64,000 bases of DNA, from NCBI GenBank assembly GCA_029876055.1, contig CM056875.1, positions 6,349,001 to 6,413,000 on the forward strand. The letters are read 5' to 3'. Numbering within the stretch: the first letter of the stretch is position 1; each line of letters begins with the position of its first letter. Shown in pieces: positions 9,666 through 20,119 of the stretch. A program made the position numbers and the translations under genes. The notes under the pieces were generated by a model that made no database searches, had not been told where the DNA came from, and worked only from the letters and a program-made list of their open reading frames with translations. The DNA is from Madurella fahalii. Its lineage: Eukaryota > Ascomycota > Sordariomycetes > Sordariales.

Positions 9666-11269
9666 CTAATCCATCCTACCACTCCTCCAGCTTCGGCCTC
9701 CACGATACGAGCCCATGGCTCCGCTACCCCTGCGCCAGGAACCTGTAGATGAGGAAGGATGGTTGCCACCTGGAGGTGCGGCACTCAGCGGGTGACTAGT
9801 TGGCCTGGTGTTTCGCTGTGTGTATCGTCTTGAGCTAGGCCCAACTGCTGATGAGACGGCCGGCCTTGTCGCCCTCGATTCTTGACGTCTAACCGCCGAT
9901 ATTGTGGCAATTTTCCGAACAAATTCGCGCGGCAGAGTCTTGAGTTCGGGGCGGGAAAGGATCTCACCCAGGATACTGTCGCTGTGCTTGATGTAGCTTT
10001 CAGCGAAGGACTTCCACAACGTCTCGATGTATACTTCTCCGGTGCTTGGCTTCGGGCAATAGGAGTTCGTATCCAGGAAGGCTTTTACTGCCATGTCAAC
10101 ACCGGAAGAGTCCAGCGAGATATCGCTGCAATCATCGAAATCTATCACCCACAGCGCCGTGGTTCGCTTCATGAAGTTAGGGGGCGAGTGTGTCGCTTCC
10201 TCGTAAGTGCTGGTCTGGGGGGGGGGAGAGATTCCATGCGCACTGGATCAATCTCGATTCTGATCATCTGTTCCTCAGCCGGCGAACTCCCAAGAACAAA
10301 TTCAACGTCCATGCCGTCAATCTTGGTGTGCCAGTGCATAACAGCTAGGGCGTGAGCCATGGCCACGTAGAGCTCTGAGACTGGAAGGCCTAGGTCTCTG
10401 ATCTCGTTTGCATGGAGCTTGAAGTTGCGAAGAGTGAAGAAATGACCTCCCGTACCGTACTTAATGCGTCCAAGACAGGGACGTACCAAGCAGTCCTTGT
10501 TCGATTGGCTCTCTTTTATAGATTGCCGAGCCTGTGGCGGACAGTACTTGTCCACAAGTGCATGCCGGATAGGGCGCGGCAGAGGGAATATGCGCTCCAT
10601 ACACAGGGCATGGCGACGGAGACGTGGGAAATGAGGCAAGTCCGGGAAGCGCTCGAGGTAATCGTTCCAGAAGGCCTCGGTGCTTGGTGTTGCGTACCAA
10701 AAGCATCGGGGGATCTCCACCTGAAACGTAGTGTAGGGCATCGACTTGAAACTGTGGTAAACCCGCATATGTTTGGTGTAATTGTTCCAAAGCTTCTCGG
10801 GTTGGTTTGCAACGGGGAGCTTGTAGACGAAAATGGTGCCGGGATGCTCAAATATCTTGCCGATCGAGCCGGTGCCGATCTCACGGAACATTGCCTTGGT
10901 TCCGGCGACCGCTTGCTGCTGCTGAGCGAACGAAGAACTTGTAGACACGACTGATTTGACGGACAGCATTCTCTTGAGAAGCTCCTCAGGCGGCTCCGGA
11001 GATACCTCGCTCTCTAGTCGGTCCTCGAGTGTCAAATTCTGCAGGATGGCGCGGCGCAGAGACATTTCCATCGACGACGACTCGGTCGATTCATCGGTGG
11101 ATGTGAGCGAGCGACGCACGCTCGAAAACGCGGGGTGTTTGGGATCCGAGCCCGACGCCTGGCTTCCCATTCTTGAGGTAGAGCCCATGTCTCGACGATT
11201 TCTAGCCGGCTGCGGTGATTCGTTTCCATCAGCCTCATCCGATGCTGGCTTAGCTAGCAGATCTGACAT
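9666..11269 (-). CDS. DUF3669 kinase-like protein, frame broken at a C10 tract
   Basis: This member of the fungal DUF3669 family (often labelled zinc-finger protein) has a long serine-rich N-terminus followed by a kinase-like core. Visible motifs are a glycine-rich loop (EIGTGSIGKIF), a VYKLP strand resembling the beta-3 lysine strand, FPLPRPIRHALV, LRNFKLHANEIRDLGL, HWHTKIDGMDVEFVLG (catalytic-loop-like) and WVIDFDDCSD (DFG-like). The frame is open from 11269 down to a run of ten G on the plus strand (10217-10226) and then reads into a stop at 10169. One extra base in the run would join it to the second frame (10172-9666), which holds the IDFDD motif and C-terminal helices. An intron cannot explain the shift, because no donor/acceptor pair of usable length fits. 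The 3' end lies 63 bases from the convergent GT32 gene. Confidence 0.7.
10217..10226. repeat. Homopolymer G10 (C10 in the gene)
   Basis: A run of ten identical bases sits exactly where the DUF3669 gene on the minus strand changes frame. Eleven bases would give one continuous frame through both halves. Confidence 0.85.
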
Positions 11270-11871
11270 TGTGCTCTAACCTGGAAATGTTTGGAAAACT
11301 TCAAGCGACGATCGATCGGTAGGGATCTCTCTTCCCAGAAAATTTAGCAACGAGAATATACATACTAGGTTTTTACAGCCGACAGCAATGCACGAAAGAT
11401 GAACGACCGTTGATTTGTCGAGAGTGTGTCGAGGAGAATCATCGCAGCGTCTCTGTAACACGCATCGAAGACGTGGAAGGTGTTGAACTATTTTGTAGGC
11501 ATGAAACTAGGCAAGAATGGGAAGAATACAAGTTATATCGGGTTAAGACTCCCTCGATTTATGGTGCAGGAGCGATATACGCTGCGGACATTATCCCGCA
11601 GTGCAGGCAAGTTTCTGGCTGAGAGCCCTGTTGAATATAACAATTAAGTGATAATTATTATTATCCAAGTTAATAATACTATGTACCTTAGCTACGTTAC
11701 CTTTTGCTTCAGATGAATTGTTAAACTTCGATTGGAATCAAACTATAAATCATACTGACGTTCTCTAAAAGACCGGCCTCCGCAAATAGACACCTCGCCA
11801 AAATCTTTCCTCCTCCACCCAACAAAACACACGACAGCGATATAGAAGCCCACATCACACAGCTCACTACC
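11270..11871. promoter_or_regulatory. Shared upstream region of the two DUF3669 genes
   Basis: The 602-base gap separates the starts of two divergently transcribed DUF3669 paralogues and must carry both promoters. It is AT-rich between about 11630 and 11760 (ATAATTATTATTATCC and similar), unlike its flanks. No gene is supported inside it. Confidence 0.5.
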
Positions 11872-12882
11872 ATGAACTCACAATCCCCGCTGGAGAGAAT
11901 CGGTCACGGTTCATGTGGGACCGTCTGGGCTGACGCGAGCGAGAGCCCCGATCTATGCTCCTCGGCGCTCGTGCTGAAGCGGGGTGACGGCCTGCCGGAT
12001 AGATCCATTTCGAACGAGGGCCGCATTCACCGTCACATAATGTCGACACTTCAATCTAGTCGCAACAATCCTGCAATATATCGTGTCAATATCCCGTTGA
12101 ACTTCGCATTCCTGGCTCCGCAATCTGGCGGATGGTCAGCCATTCTTCCGAGATTGCCGGCCGGGTCCACAGCGTGCGAGGCGCTGATCAGTGAACGAAT
12201 AATGCCGCTGCCCAGGCAAGTCCGTCGCCGTCTGGTTCAGGAGTTTTGGGATGGAGGCGTTGAGTCGGTCGTCAATGACAAGAGAAATGACCATTGTCTC
12301 ATTCGCCCATACCTTGGCCGCCGCCGTCAAAGCGGCCCACGCACAGGTCGAAGCAGGTTCAAGTCGATCAGTTTGCGCAACTACCCGCTCCACGTCGACC
12401 AGATTGAGCACCTTGGTCTCCGGGCAGAGGAGTACGCACTCGCCATGGCGGATGCTCTCGCATTTCTCCATTGGGCAGCCAGGATTGACGCGAATGACGT
12501 CGAATTCGTCCTCTCTCGCCCCCGCGCTACCGCCGCCAACATCACACAACCGAGCATCGGCGGTAAAAACTTCACCCCCGGCGTTCTGGGCCCTCACGTC
12601 ATGTGGATTCTCGATTTCGACTGCTGCAAGGCACTCGATATGAACGGGGCGGGTGTCAAGGTTGCTGCCGAGCGATTCTGGCGGAACGATCCGTTCTACC
12701 CGAATCCGGACTGCAAATGCCCGGAGGACGAAAGGCTTTGGCAGGTATTCCGCGACAGATATCTCGAGGCGAGTGGGTCGATTCTGCACGACGATTGCGA
12801 GGAGGTTCGGCAGCTTCCTGGAATGCTGGTGGCCAGGATCGTTGAGACTGTCGGGGCGTATAAAAGAGGTCCCGTGCTTTGA
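11872..12882 (+). CDS. DUF3669 kinase-like protein
   Basis: An intact single-exon gene of 336 residues, paralogous to the broken copy on the opposite strand. It shows a protein-kinase-like N-lobe very near the N-terminus: RIGHGSCGTVWA (glycine loop), SALVLKRGDG (beta-3 lysine strand) and SNEGRIHRHI (helix-C-like glutamate). Later come LRNYPLHVDQIEHLGL, then ALAFLHWAARIDANDVEFVL in catalytic-loop position and VMWILDFDCCK in the position of a DFG segment. The aspartate of the IDAND motif is kept, but the asparagine expected four or five positions later is replaced by glutamate, so activity is uncertain. The C-terminal part (FWRNDPFYPNPDC, LWQVFRDRYLEAS) matches the paralogue. There is no membrane segment; the role is unknown. 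Calling it kinase-like is an inference from motifs. Confidence 0.8.
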   Translation: MNSQSPLERIGHGSCGTVWADASESPDLCSSALVLKRGDGLPDRSISNEGRIHRHIMSTLQSSRNNPAIYRVNIPLNFAFLAPQSGGWSAILPRLPAGSTACEALISERIMPLPRQVRRRLVQEFWDGGVESVVNDKRNDHCLIRPYLGRRRQSGPRTGRSRFKSISLRNYPLHVDQIEHLGLRAEEYALAMADALAFLHWAARIDANDVEFVLSRPRATAANITQPSIGGKNFTPGVLGPHVMWILDFDCCKALDMNGAGVKVAAERFWRNDPFYPNPDCKCPEDERLWQVFRDRYLEASGSILHDDCEEVRQLPGMLVARIVETVGAYKRGPVL

Positions 12883-13801
12883 GGCAATGGAAGATTTGAA
12901 GGTCTATAACAGGTCTATAACGCAAGTCCAAGTGACCCTGCAGAGTTGCCAGGATCAGAAGATGTGACGGTCAGGGTTGTGGCTGTGCGAGGGCACTGTT
13001 TACTAGCCCTGGCCGTACCGTGGCTCATCTCTTCACTGACTATCTTCCCATATGAGGACCGCCCGGGTTCTGACAAGAGTGATAGCGGTACTTGGTTAAT
13101 TTATTACCTTACTTACGAGTTTCCATGTTGCCTACCCAGGGAATATAAATATCCGGTTCTGGGTTACCTGAACGGCTTCCGCAGAATTTAGAAGGCTTGG
13201 GCTAAGACGGGATTTGTTTGTTGATGATACTGGCCGGGCTCGGGCGTGTGTTGTGTGACACCAGCGAATCAAGCGCAAACCATCATCGACCTCAGCCCCG
13301 AGCCAAGGCTGGATTAATTGGTCCACAATAAAGCTGCAATGCTTCTCTCCTGTTTTGTGATTCTGACCTGAAGCACAGCCATCTTCCTGCTGGGTATGGA
13401 GCGGGATCCAGGCTGGGAGTGGCTGAACCATCATCGGCTCACGCCACAGCCCTCAGCCGCACGCCATGTTTGCTGAAAGCTATCGTTGAGAGACCTTCGA
13501 GCAAATGGGTTACGCCGGCAGCTCCCGGAACTTTCCGCTCCGGGGTTCCTGGGACGTTCTTTGCGCTGTCCCTGGCGATGTGATGAACGCCACCAGACGC
13601 TTCCCGTATGCCAAGCGACGCCTATTGTCGGGGCTGAAAAACGCCTAGAAGTGAGATATGATTGTCCGAGCGGTGAGTCGGTTTTGTCGGTTTATATAAG
13701 TAAACTCAAGTTGCTCCGAGTGAGGGGCAATGCGGGTCTCGCTCGCACTTCCCAGGCGAAACGCCATCAGCAACAGTCGAATGATCTTGCCAAGTCTTAG
13801 A
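12883..13801. other. Intergenic gap
   Basis: There are 919 bases between the DUF3669 gene and the GPI-anchored protein. GC content is mixed and no spliceable open frame was found on either strand. Confidence 0.5.
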
Positions 13802-14502
13802 ATGGATCGCCTCGCCAAACTCCTTTTCGTCTTCCTCTGGCTCTGCACTCTCTGCCAGAGCCAAGATGCCACCATAACACCCGCAACCAGCATACCAACA
13901 GACACCCCCACGACAACCGAGGCGTATTTCCTTAATGATTGCCCCCCGGTTACCGGCATGGATATGTTGAAGTAGGTACCCCATCCACCGCCATTTCGCA
14001 CATTTGCGGCCAAGCCTCCGTGTTACTGACCACTAAACTAACATGGCGTAAAGCTGCGTCTTCGCTGTAAGCGACCGCCTGTGGCATTCGGACGGCCCGT
14101 GCCAAGGTGCCGCCACCAAGGGCAACGACGACGTCTTTTCCTCATGCTACTGCCGACAGCAAGTTGAGATGGCAAGGTTTGTTAGCCCCTATCATGAGAC
14201 CGCAACCCATGAACTCATAGCTAACGCGTTCTCTTCAAAACAGCTGCTATGAGACTTTCTGCCCACCGAGCCCCATGTCACGGTATACCAGTTCCATCAG
14301 CAGATATGACTGCCCGGCGTCCGTCTGGGCCGCTATCACCGCTGATGTTGGAATCGGGGGTGGAGCTGGCGGGTCGGGGGCTGTGCCGACAGATGTGAGT
14401 GACAGTGAACAGTCGGGTACGAATGGAGCCATGGGATTTGCTGCCCCTGCCCTGCTTTCGGTATTGTTCGGGCTTGCGGGCGCTGTCGTTCTGTCGCTCT
14501 AG
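13802..14502 (+). CDS. Secreted GPI-anchored eight-cysteine protein
   Basis: Three exons (13802-13971, 14054-14176, 14244-14502) with introns of 82 and 67 bases join in frame to give 183 residues. The N-terminus MDRLAKLLFVFLWLCTLCQSQ is a clear signal peptide. A threonine/proline-rich spacer follows, then a domain with eight cysteines in order: NDC, NC, GPC, SSCYC, SC, FC and YDC. The C-terminus has a serine/glycine-rich region, SGTNGAMG as a possible omega-site area, and a terminal hydrophobic helix (AAPALLSVLFGLAGAVVLSL), as for a GPI anchor. Eight cysteines recall CFEM proteins, but the spacing differs, so I do not call CFEM. It is probably a cell-wall or plasma-membrane surface protein. 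An ATG at 13730 would add a non-signal N-terminus and is less likely. Confidence 0.72.
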
Positions 14503-14956
14503 CCGAGGGCAGCTAGGAGAGAAGGGAGGGAAGATGCTCCGCGAGCGGATACTAGTATCCTCGGCTGGGGGTTTACTAGAGCATGTTCAAACCTGTGCAA
14601 TGTTACGAGTAATACCAATTACCCGTGTTTAAACTTCCACAACTCACTTTAGCTCGTTAACCGACATACCAACGTCTTAGCACCACTTATGGTAAGTTTT
14701 TAGAAGGGGTAGCAAGCCAAACCGATCCAACGGATGTGGCTTACCCGGGTGGATGTATGGCACCTGGTAGTGCCACATCATACCTCACTGATTGGATATG
14801 TCTGTTAGAATCACGTGTTTCGGGCATCGACGGAGCTGAACAGTTTGCGACTCGGACGGCGCGCCATAACACTTGGCTGGTGAACTAGAAAGCAAGTTTT
14901 TGTCCCGAGATCCCGTGCCAACTCTATCAGACCTAAGCAGAAGCCCTTGCAATACG
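14503..14956. other. Intergenic gap
   Basis: A 454-base spacer with the 3' region of the GPI protein and the promoter of the HET gene. Nothing else was seen. The frame of the HET gene is open upstream of its ATG but starts there only with a TTG codon. Confidence 0.5.
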
Positions 14957-16333
14957 ATGGACACTGCTTCGCTCCCCAGATATACCTATTCTCCACTGAA
15001 GAAGGAAACGCGGGAGATACGGTTGATCAAGTTACTACCCGGAATCTCCGATCAGCCGCTCTATGTCAATCTTACCGCGGCGCCGTTGCCTCCGCCTCAG
15101 CCGGAAACTTCTCGGCGGCTAACGTTGGGGGCACTCCGAAGTACCCTCCCGGATGGATGGGAAGCGCACGAGACACTGGAGGGGCGCTACGTCTTTCACT
15201 GCTCACAGTCGGAAGAAGTGGTCTGGGAACATCCGGATCCGGCTTTTGATTCAGCACTGTACGACGTGGAGCTAGAGATCGATGGCCAGAAGTGTCTGCC
15301 ATGCTATGAGGCGCTTTCCTATGTCTGGGGGAAGCCAGATAAGTCTCATCATGTCATCGTCGTCGACGAGAATGCCCGCTCTCCCACGCAGCTACAAATC
15401 ACGACGAATCTCTACTTAGCCTTGATGCATCTTCGTGTTTCAGATCGTACACGCACGCTATGGGTTGATGCTGTCTGCATCAACCAAGAAGACCTCACCG
15501 AAAGGTCTGAGCAAGTCCAGCGCATGGCTGCCATCTACGCGCAGGCATACAGAGTTGTCGTTTGGCTCGGAGAAGAGGCAGACGATAGCAAACTCGCCCT
15601 GGACCGCTTGAAGTACATAGGGGAGCAAGGCATTGTTACAAAGAGCAATTTTGGTTACAGGTCGCCTGAAGCTCAGGAACCCGAGTGGTACCTGGCCACT
15701 TGCGACATTCCCTATCCTAGCCGAGTTTGGAACGCGGTATTTCATCTCCTCGGTCGGTCCTGTTTTGAGCGTTTGTGGATATTTCAGGAGATCCAGCTTG
15801 CCAACTCGCGCTCGGTTCTCCAATGCGGGTTTGATGAGATACCGTGGCCAATGTTCCGATCCGCTGTCCTGTGCCTGAAGGAGAAAAACCAGGTCTTTAC
15901 GCCCGACATCACACCGCTGCTTAGACAAGTCTTCCCCCTCTGCCTCGAGTGGAGAGACGAATCTTTCCCGCTCATGCTCAACGCGATCCTGCAGCGAAAG
16001 TGCACTGACGAGAAGGACTTTGTGTACGCCCTCCTTGGACTTGTTCCGTCAAAGTTTGCCGCTCTCATTGTTCCGGATTACCGGCTGTCCTGCGGAGAGA
16101 TATACAAGGGAGTCTTTCTGAAGCACTTGAAATACACAGGCCGTCTGGAGCTCCTTGCGTTTGGGGGGAGGGGCGGCGAGCTCGGTGCGCCAACATGGAC
16201 TCCGAACTGGCTCGCGAAACGGCAGTACCGGCCAAATCGTGGTCTAGCAACCGGCATGTCTCCTGCCGCACAACAAGACCCAGCCATGCCAAGCGTATCA
16301 GTGACCCCCCCAGCCCCACCCTCAAATCCATGA
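14957..16333 (+). CDS. HET-domain protein with embedded WW domain
   Basis: This single-exon gene of 458 residues belongs to the heterokaryon-incompatibility (HET) family, whose members can trigger programmed cell death after fusion of unlike individuals. HET motifs are IRLIKLLPG (residues ~20-30), YEALSYVWG (~117), LWVDAVCINQEDLTERSEQV (~168), YRVVVWLG, RLWIFQEIQLA and CTDEKDFVYALLGLV. Between the first strand and YEALSYVWG lies a WW domain (residues ~64-95): LPDGWEAHETLEGRYVFH with the second tryptophan in VVWEHPDP. The protein ends soon after TWTPNW in a proline-rich tail, whereas many HET proteins continue for 150-300 more residues, so a C-terminal truncation is possible. The ATG at 14957 is chosen because upstream in-frame codons offer no ATG. 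Confidence 0.88.
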   Translation: MDTASLPRYTYSPLKKETREIRLIKLLPGISDQPLYVNLTAAPLPPPQPETSRRLTLGALRSTLPDGWEAHETLEGRYVFHCSQSEEVVWEHPDPAFDSALYDVELEIDGQKCLPCYEALSYVWGKPDKSHHVIVVDENARSPTQLQITTNLYLALMHLRVSDRTRTLWVDAVCINQEDLTERSEQVQRMAAIYAQAYRVVVWLGEEADDSKLALDRLKYIGEQGIVTKSNFGYRSPEAQEPEWYLATCDIPYPSRVWNAVFHLLGRSCFERLWIFQEIQLANSRSVLQCGFDEIPWPMFRSAVLCLKEKNQVFTPDITPLLRQVFPLCLEWRDESFPLMLNAILQRKCTDEKDFVYALLGLVPSKFAALIVPDYRLSCGEIYKGVFLKHLKYTGRLELLAFGGRGGELGAPTWTPNWLAKRQYRPNRGLATGMSPAAQQDPAMPSVSVTPPAPPSNP

Positions 16334-16914
16334 TCCGTGATTCAGAGTTGGTTTAGATATGCCAGGTGATGGTGCTTCCGCAAGCGAGTTTCCTACGTTG
16401 GGCTCCCCCTTGAGAATGCAGTATATAAATGCTGCCCTCAGCCAATATGATGGATCCTGAATCCGAAAATCTGATATCAAGCTTTTGACATTTATGTGTT
16501 CAGGTTTGGGGGTTTCATCAGGTACAGCAAGCGAAGGAGTCTTTGAAAGAGGGTCCTTATCCGGTGACGTCGAAAGGCAGACCAGCTCCTCTGAATATCT
16601 GATGATGCAAATGCAAGACTACCTGCGCGTATCCACCGCCTACCATCACTCTATTAGAACAAGGTGTCTGAAATTCAATGCCCGATCTGATGTTCCCTTC
16701 GCTGAATCAGCTGCATGAACCTTCTGCGGCTCAGCCGGACAGTGAGTCAATCGGTAAATGTCTCACTGTCATTGGTGGATGGATTCCTAGCGGGAAATAC
16801 AGATAACGAACAACAATCATACCCAAATCACCAAAGCTCAGTGTCTGGGTGGCTAAAGATTTGCTGTCAGTTTCTATCAAACCGCACTAACCCGTTGCTC
16901 CATTGTACAGAACC
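16334..16914. other. Intergenic gap
   Basis: There are 581 bases between the HET gene and the acyltransferase. A CATTGTACAG just before the acyltransferase ATG looks like a 3' splice site, so a 5' untranslated intron is possible. I see no frame that continues the HET protein. Confidence 0.45.
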
Positions 16915-18456
16915 ATGGCCTCGACCAAGTCGCAAAGCGTTTTCCTCTCCCCTCTGGATCAGTATATGCCCAGGACAAATACGAGCATCATCCTTCTCTT
17001 TGAGACTGCGAACCCGACAAAGGCTGTCGACAATCTCAAAGCCGGATTGCAGAGACTTAACCAGCGACTGCCTTATCTCAAAGGGCGTGTTTTTGCGACC
17101 GAGGCTGACACTGCTAGCCGCGGCCGGCTAGCAATAAAATGGTCAGCAGCAGACAAGGACATTGAGCTCACAGAGATGCGAGCCGAGGGACTTGAAGCCG
17201 AGAACATCATCTTCCCTGGAATTGACTTCAAAAAGTTCAGAGAGGAAGGCGCACCGTTACATTACTTTCCCCGGTGCATCATGCCCCTCCCGGCAGTGAC
17301 TGATCTCCAGTCCAGCCCGGACGCTCCCGTCTTCGCGGTCAACTACACCGTCATGGATGGCGGCCTGGCCCTGGGGCTCTGCGTCCAGCACGGAGTCATG
17401 GATGGCACGGGCGTAGTCGAGCTGGTCCGGTTCTGGGCGGAGTGTACGCGGTCAGACGACCTTTCAACCATCTCAGCCCCGAATGGCGAGGAGCCGCTGC
17501 ACCGTGACCGCTTACTCCGACTGGCCACCCAGCAGGCAGGGACGGCGGAGGACGATGCGGCCTCACCGCATGTCAGACGCCCTTTCCGCGAGCTCCTCAA
17601 CAGTCATCCAGAATTCCGGTTGAGCTCGGAGCTCAGGGCCACCGCGGGTCCGCCGGCTCCGCCCCCGTCATCACCCATGGGCGCGTGTAAGTTATTCGCC
17701 TTTGACGGCTCGAAGTTGGATGCGGTAAAGACGGCTCTCCGAGCATCGCGAGCAGCGTCCCTCCAAAAGGAATGGGTGACCACCAATAGCGTACTGTGCG
17801 CCATCATGTGGTCGTGCGTCACACGCGTCCGCGCGGCGAGGAGGGAGGGGCAAGGGGGACTCGGCGCGCCTATCTCCAAACTCGGGTTTGCTGTCAACGG
17901 GCGGACACGACTGCATCCTGGAAGTGCCCTCGCGGAGCGTCCTTTCCTAGGCAACGTCAACTTGTTTGGCATGGTGGAGATGGCCGTCTCGGCGGTGGGA
18001 AAGGCGGGGGTGGAGTGTCGTGCAGCTATCGACGACGAGGCTTCGGGTCTGGCGCGAGTGGTCGGAGAGATCGCGAAGGCTATCAAGCGCGTCACGCCGG
18101 GTTATGTTGCTGAGGTGATGGATTTGATCGACCAGGCTCCGGACCTCACGGATGTCAGGCCCGGGTGGGACTCCTTTCATAATGCTGACTTGACGATCAC
18201 GAGCTGGGCGAACATGGGCTTGTATGATGCTGATTTTGGGGATGGGGTTGGCAAGCCTGAGCTGATGAGGGTGCCGTGGATGATGGTGGATGGGTTGTTG
18301 ATTGTTTTGCCGCGGAAACGGGGTTTGGTAGAACAACGACTGAATGACGGGACAAACGTGGCAGCCGTGGAAAGCCTTGAGGTCATTGTCGTGTTGCATC
18401 CAGAGGATATTGCAGCCCTTGAGAAGGACTCTATCTGGACTAGCTACCTCATCTGA
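16915..18456 (+). CDS. BAHD/trichothecene-acetyltransferase-like acyltransferase
   Basis: A single-exon gene of 513 residues from the plant/fungal transferase (BAHD-like) family, which moves acyl groups from CoA thioesters onto hydroxyl or amine groups of secondary metabolites. The catalytic HxxxD motif is CVQHGVMDGTGVVELVRFWA, with histidine near residue 159 and aspartate four residues on. The structural DFGWG-type motif is present in altered form as YDADFGDGVGKPE near the C-terminus. LNQRLPYLKGRVF, FAVNGRTRLHP and FLGNVNLFGMVEM are further family landmarks. There is no signal peptide or membrane helix. The start is the ATG at 16915, since the frame's upstream codon at 16903 is TTG. No polyketide or peptide synthetase sits nearby, so the substrate is unknown. 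Confidence 0.87.
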   Translation: MASTKSQSVFLSPLDQYMPRTNTSIILLFETANPTKAVDNLKAGLQRLNQRLPYLKGRVFATEADTASRGRLAIKWSAADKDIELTEMRAEGLEAENIIFPGIDFKKFREEGAPLHYFPRCIMPLPAVTDLQSSPDAPVFAVNYTVMDGGLALGLCVQHGVMDGTGVVELVRFWAECTRSDDLSTISAPNGEEPLHRDRLLRLATQQAGTAEDDAASPHVRRPFRELLNSHPEFRLSSELRATAGPPAPPPSSPMGACKLFAFDGSKLDAVKTALRASRAASLQKEWVTTNSVLCAIMWSCVTRVRAARREGQGGLGAPISKLGFAVNGRTRLHPGSALAERPFLGNVNLFGMVEMAVSAVGKAGVECRAAIDDEASGLARVVGEIAKAIKRVTPGYVAEVMDLIDQAPDLTDVRPGWDSFHNADLTITSWANMGLYDADFGDGVGKPELMRVPWMMVDGLLIVLPRKRGLVEQRLNDGTNVAAVESLEVIVVLHPEDIAALEKDSIWTSYLI

Positions 18457-20119
18457 CGAGGCGGCTGCACCTCCGAAGAGGACCTGTCTTGGGCCTTCTA
18501 GAGCGTACTGGCGATTAGCGGTTCAAGCAAAGGTGTATTCCGTTTAGATTCAGGCGATCGATTTCCATGACTGGAACTCCCGGCCAGACCCTCTCTTCTA
18601 CAACTCTGACAGCATTGGCTCCAAGAGAGCCAGATTAGGGGTGCGAAACAGTAGTCATCCTACTCTTGGTTTAGTTCTCTGCCAAGGTCTTTGTCGAATA
18701 TTCTAGAGGCAGAGACACGGGAGGGACGACAAGCAAGCAAACGTAAAGGCTCCATCATGATCTCGGCGGCTTCGGACATTGGGAGGGCCAAAGGGGTTGT
18801 GATGGATCGTTGATTGGAAATCGCGCCGAGTTGCCGCACGTCGTCACCCTTTTGAGTTGGAAATCAAGTTTCCTTCGCACAGAGTGACTGAGGAGATGGC
18901 GTTATGCGAGCAGTTGTGGTTTAGCCCCCCATCAGCTACGGCCTTTCATTCCCCTTTCATCAGACGCACTACTTGGCGCGCATCAGTTTAAGACACCTTG
19001 GCGATCCCCACGTGAACGACTGGCACGCCTGTAGTGACGCGTTTCCCAGGTTTCCCTCCCCCCCAAGTTTCCATCTAAGTTATTAGCCGAGACTGCCAAA
19101 AGCATAACACTACCCGTCCCGCCCTGCGCGTCGGTATTGCAGGAGAATCGCTAATGACAGTCGATATTACGGGAACCTTGGGCCCGGGACCGCATAAATG
19201 AAGCCATCAACGACCTGGAGCCGCCATTTCGTTGGAAGCAATCCACAAGCCCCTGTCCTCGCAACTTAGCGAGGTCGCAGGGGGGCCCAACACCAGGGGC
19301 AGTCGAGATTTTGCCTGAATCCAACCTGCATGCGGTGGAGCCTCGGATGCCACCTAGACTAGTCCCCGTTCGAAATGGGCGGTTACATTTCCCCACAAAC
19401 GGCCTTGGTTCTCCCCGGGGAGCCACGCGCTCGATGCTCGCTTGCCGGCCTGACTTTCCCAACCCGGATCGGAAGCAAAGACTCCCACACGCCTTAAACC
19501 GTCCGGATCGGGACTGGACTGGCCATTGGTTTCCCGGGAACTGCCATCTTGACCGGCCATCCACTGGGCCCATGAGTTTCCCCCAATCGCATCTGACTTC
19601 GCGCCCTTGAGGTTCCAAAACTACCGGCACAGCGATGTTGTCTCCCGGAAGACAGGAAACACCAAGACGGGGGCCAGTCCGATTTTTCCATCCTGCTCCC
19701 AAGGCCAAGAAACCGCCACGCCCACATGCCCCGCTTAGATAACACAGACCCGGTGGGCTTCGATTCCCGTTTGGGGAGGCCCACTGCTACGCAGCTGGAT
19801 ATCCTCCGGTCTCCGTTTCGGCATGCTCAGCAGGACGAGCTTTTCCTAGAGACCTTCCAGGGTTGGACGTCTTCGCCCCCGCCTAGCCAGTGTTGCAATG
19901 GCCCGTTCTAACATGCCTATGATCACGGGTGTAACCTAGGCGATCGTGATTCTGGTTGACAGCGACGGGCGACGTGGCCTATAAAGACTAGGGAGTGCTG
20001 CCCGTGGTTGGTGTCCGGATTCCTCACTGTCGACCAGTCTCCAAGCCCACAGGAACATCCCGTCTGTCCAGTCCTTGATCAGCTCATTACGTTCTTTGAC
20101 GCTCTGCAAGGCTGTCGAC
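18457..20119. other. Intergenic gap and LPMO promoter
   Basis: The 1.66 kb between the acyltransferase and the LPMO holds no supported gene; open frames at 19.2-19.8 kb on both strands have no domain or splice evidence. A TATA-like TATAAAG is at 19980-19986, about 134 bases upstream of the LPMO ATG, a plausible core promoter. Long upstream regions are common for carbon-regulated cellulase-type genes. Confidence 0.5.

Noticed and set aside
14873..14956. Upstream extension of the HET frame
   Set aside because: The extension has no ATG and starts only with TTG; the ATG at 14957 fits better.
19738..19785. Possible tRNA T-arm (GGGCTTCGATTCCCG)
   Set aside because: The stem pairs badly when a seven-base loop is enforced, and no cloverleaf could be completed around it.
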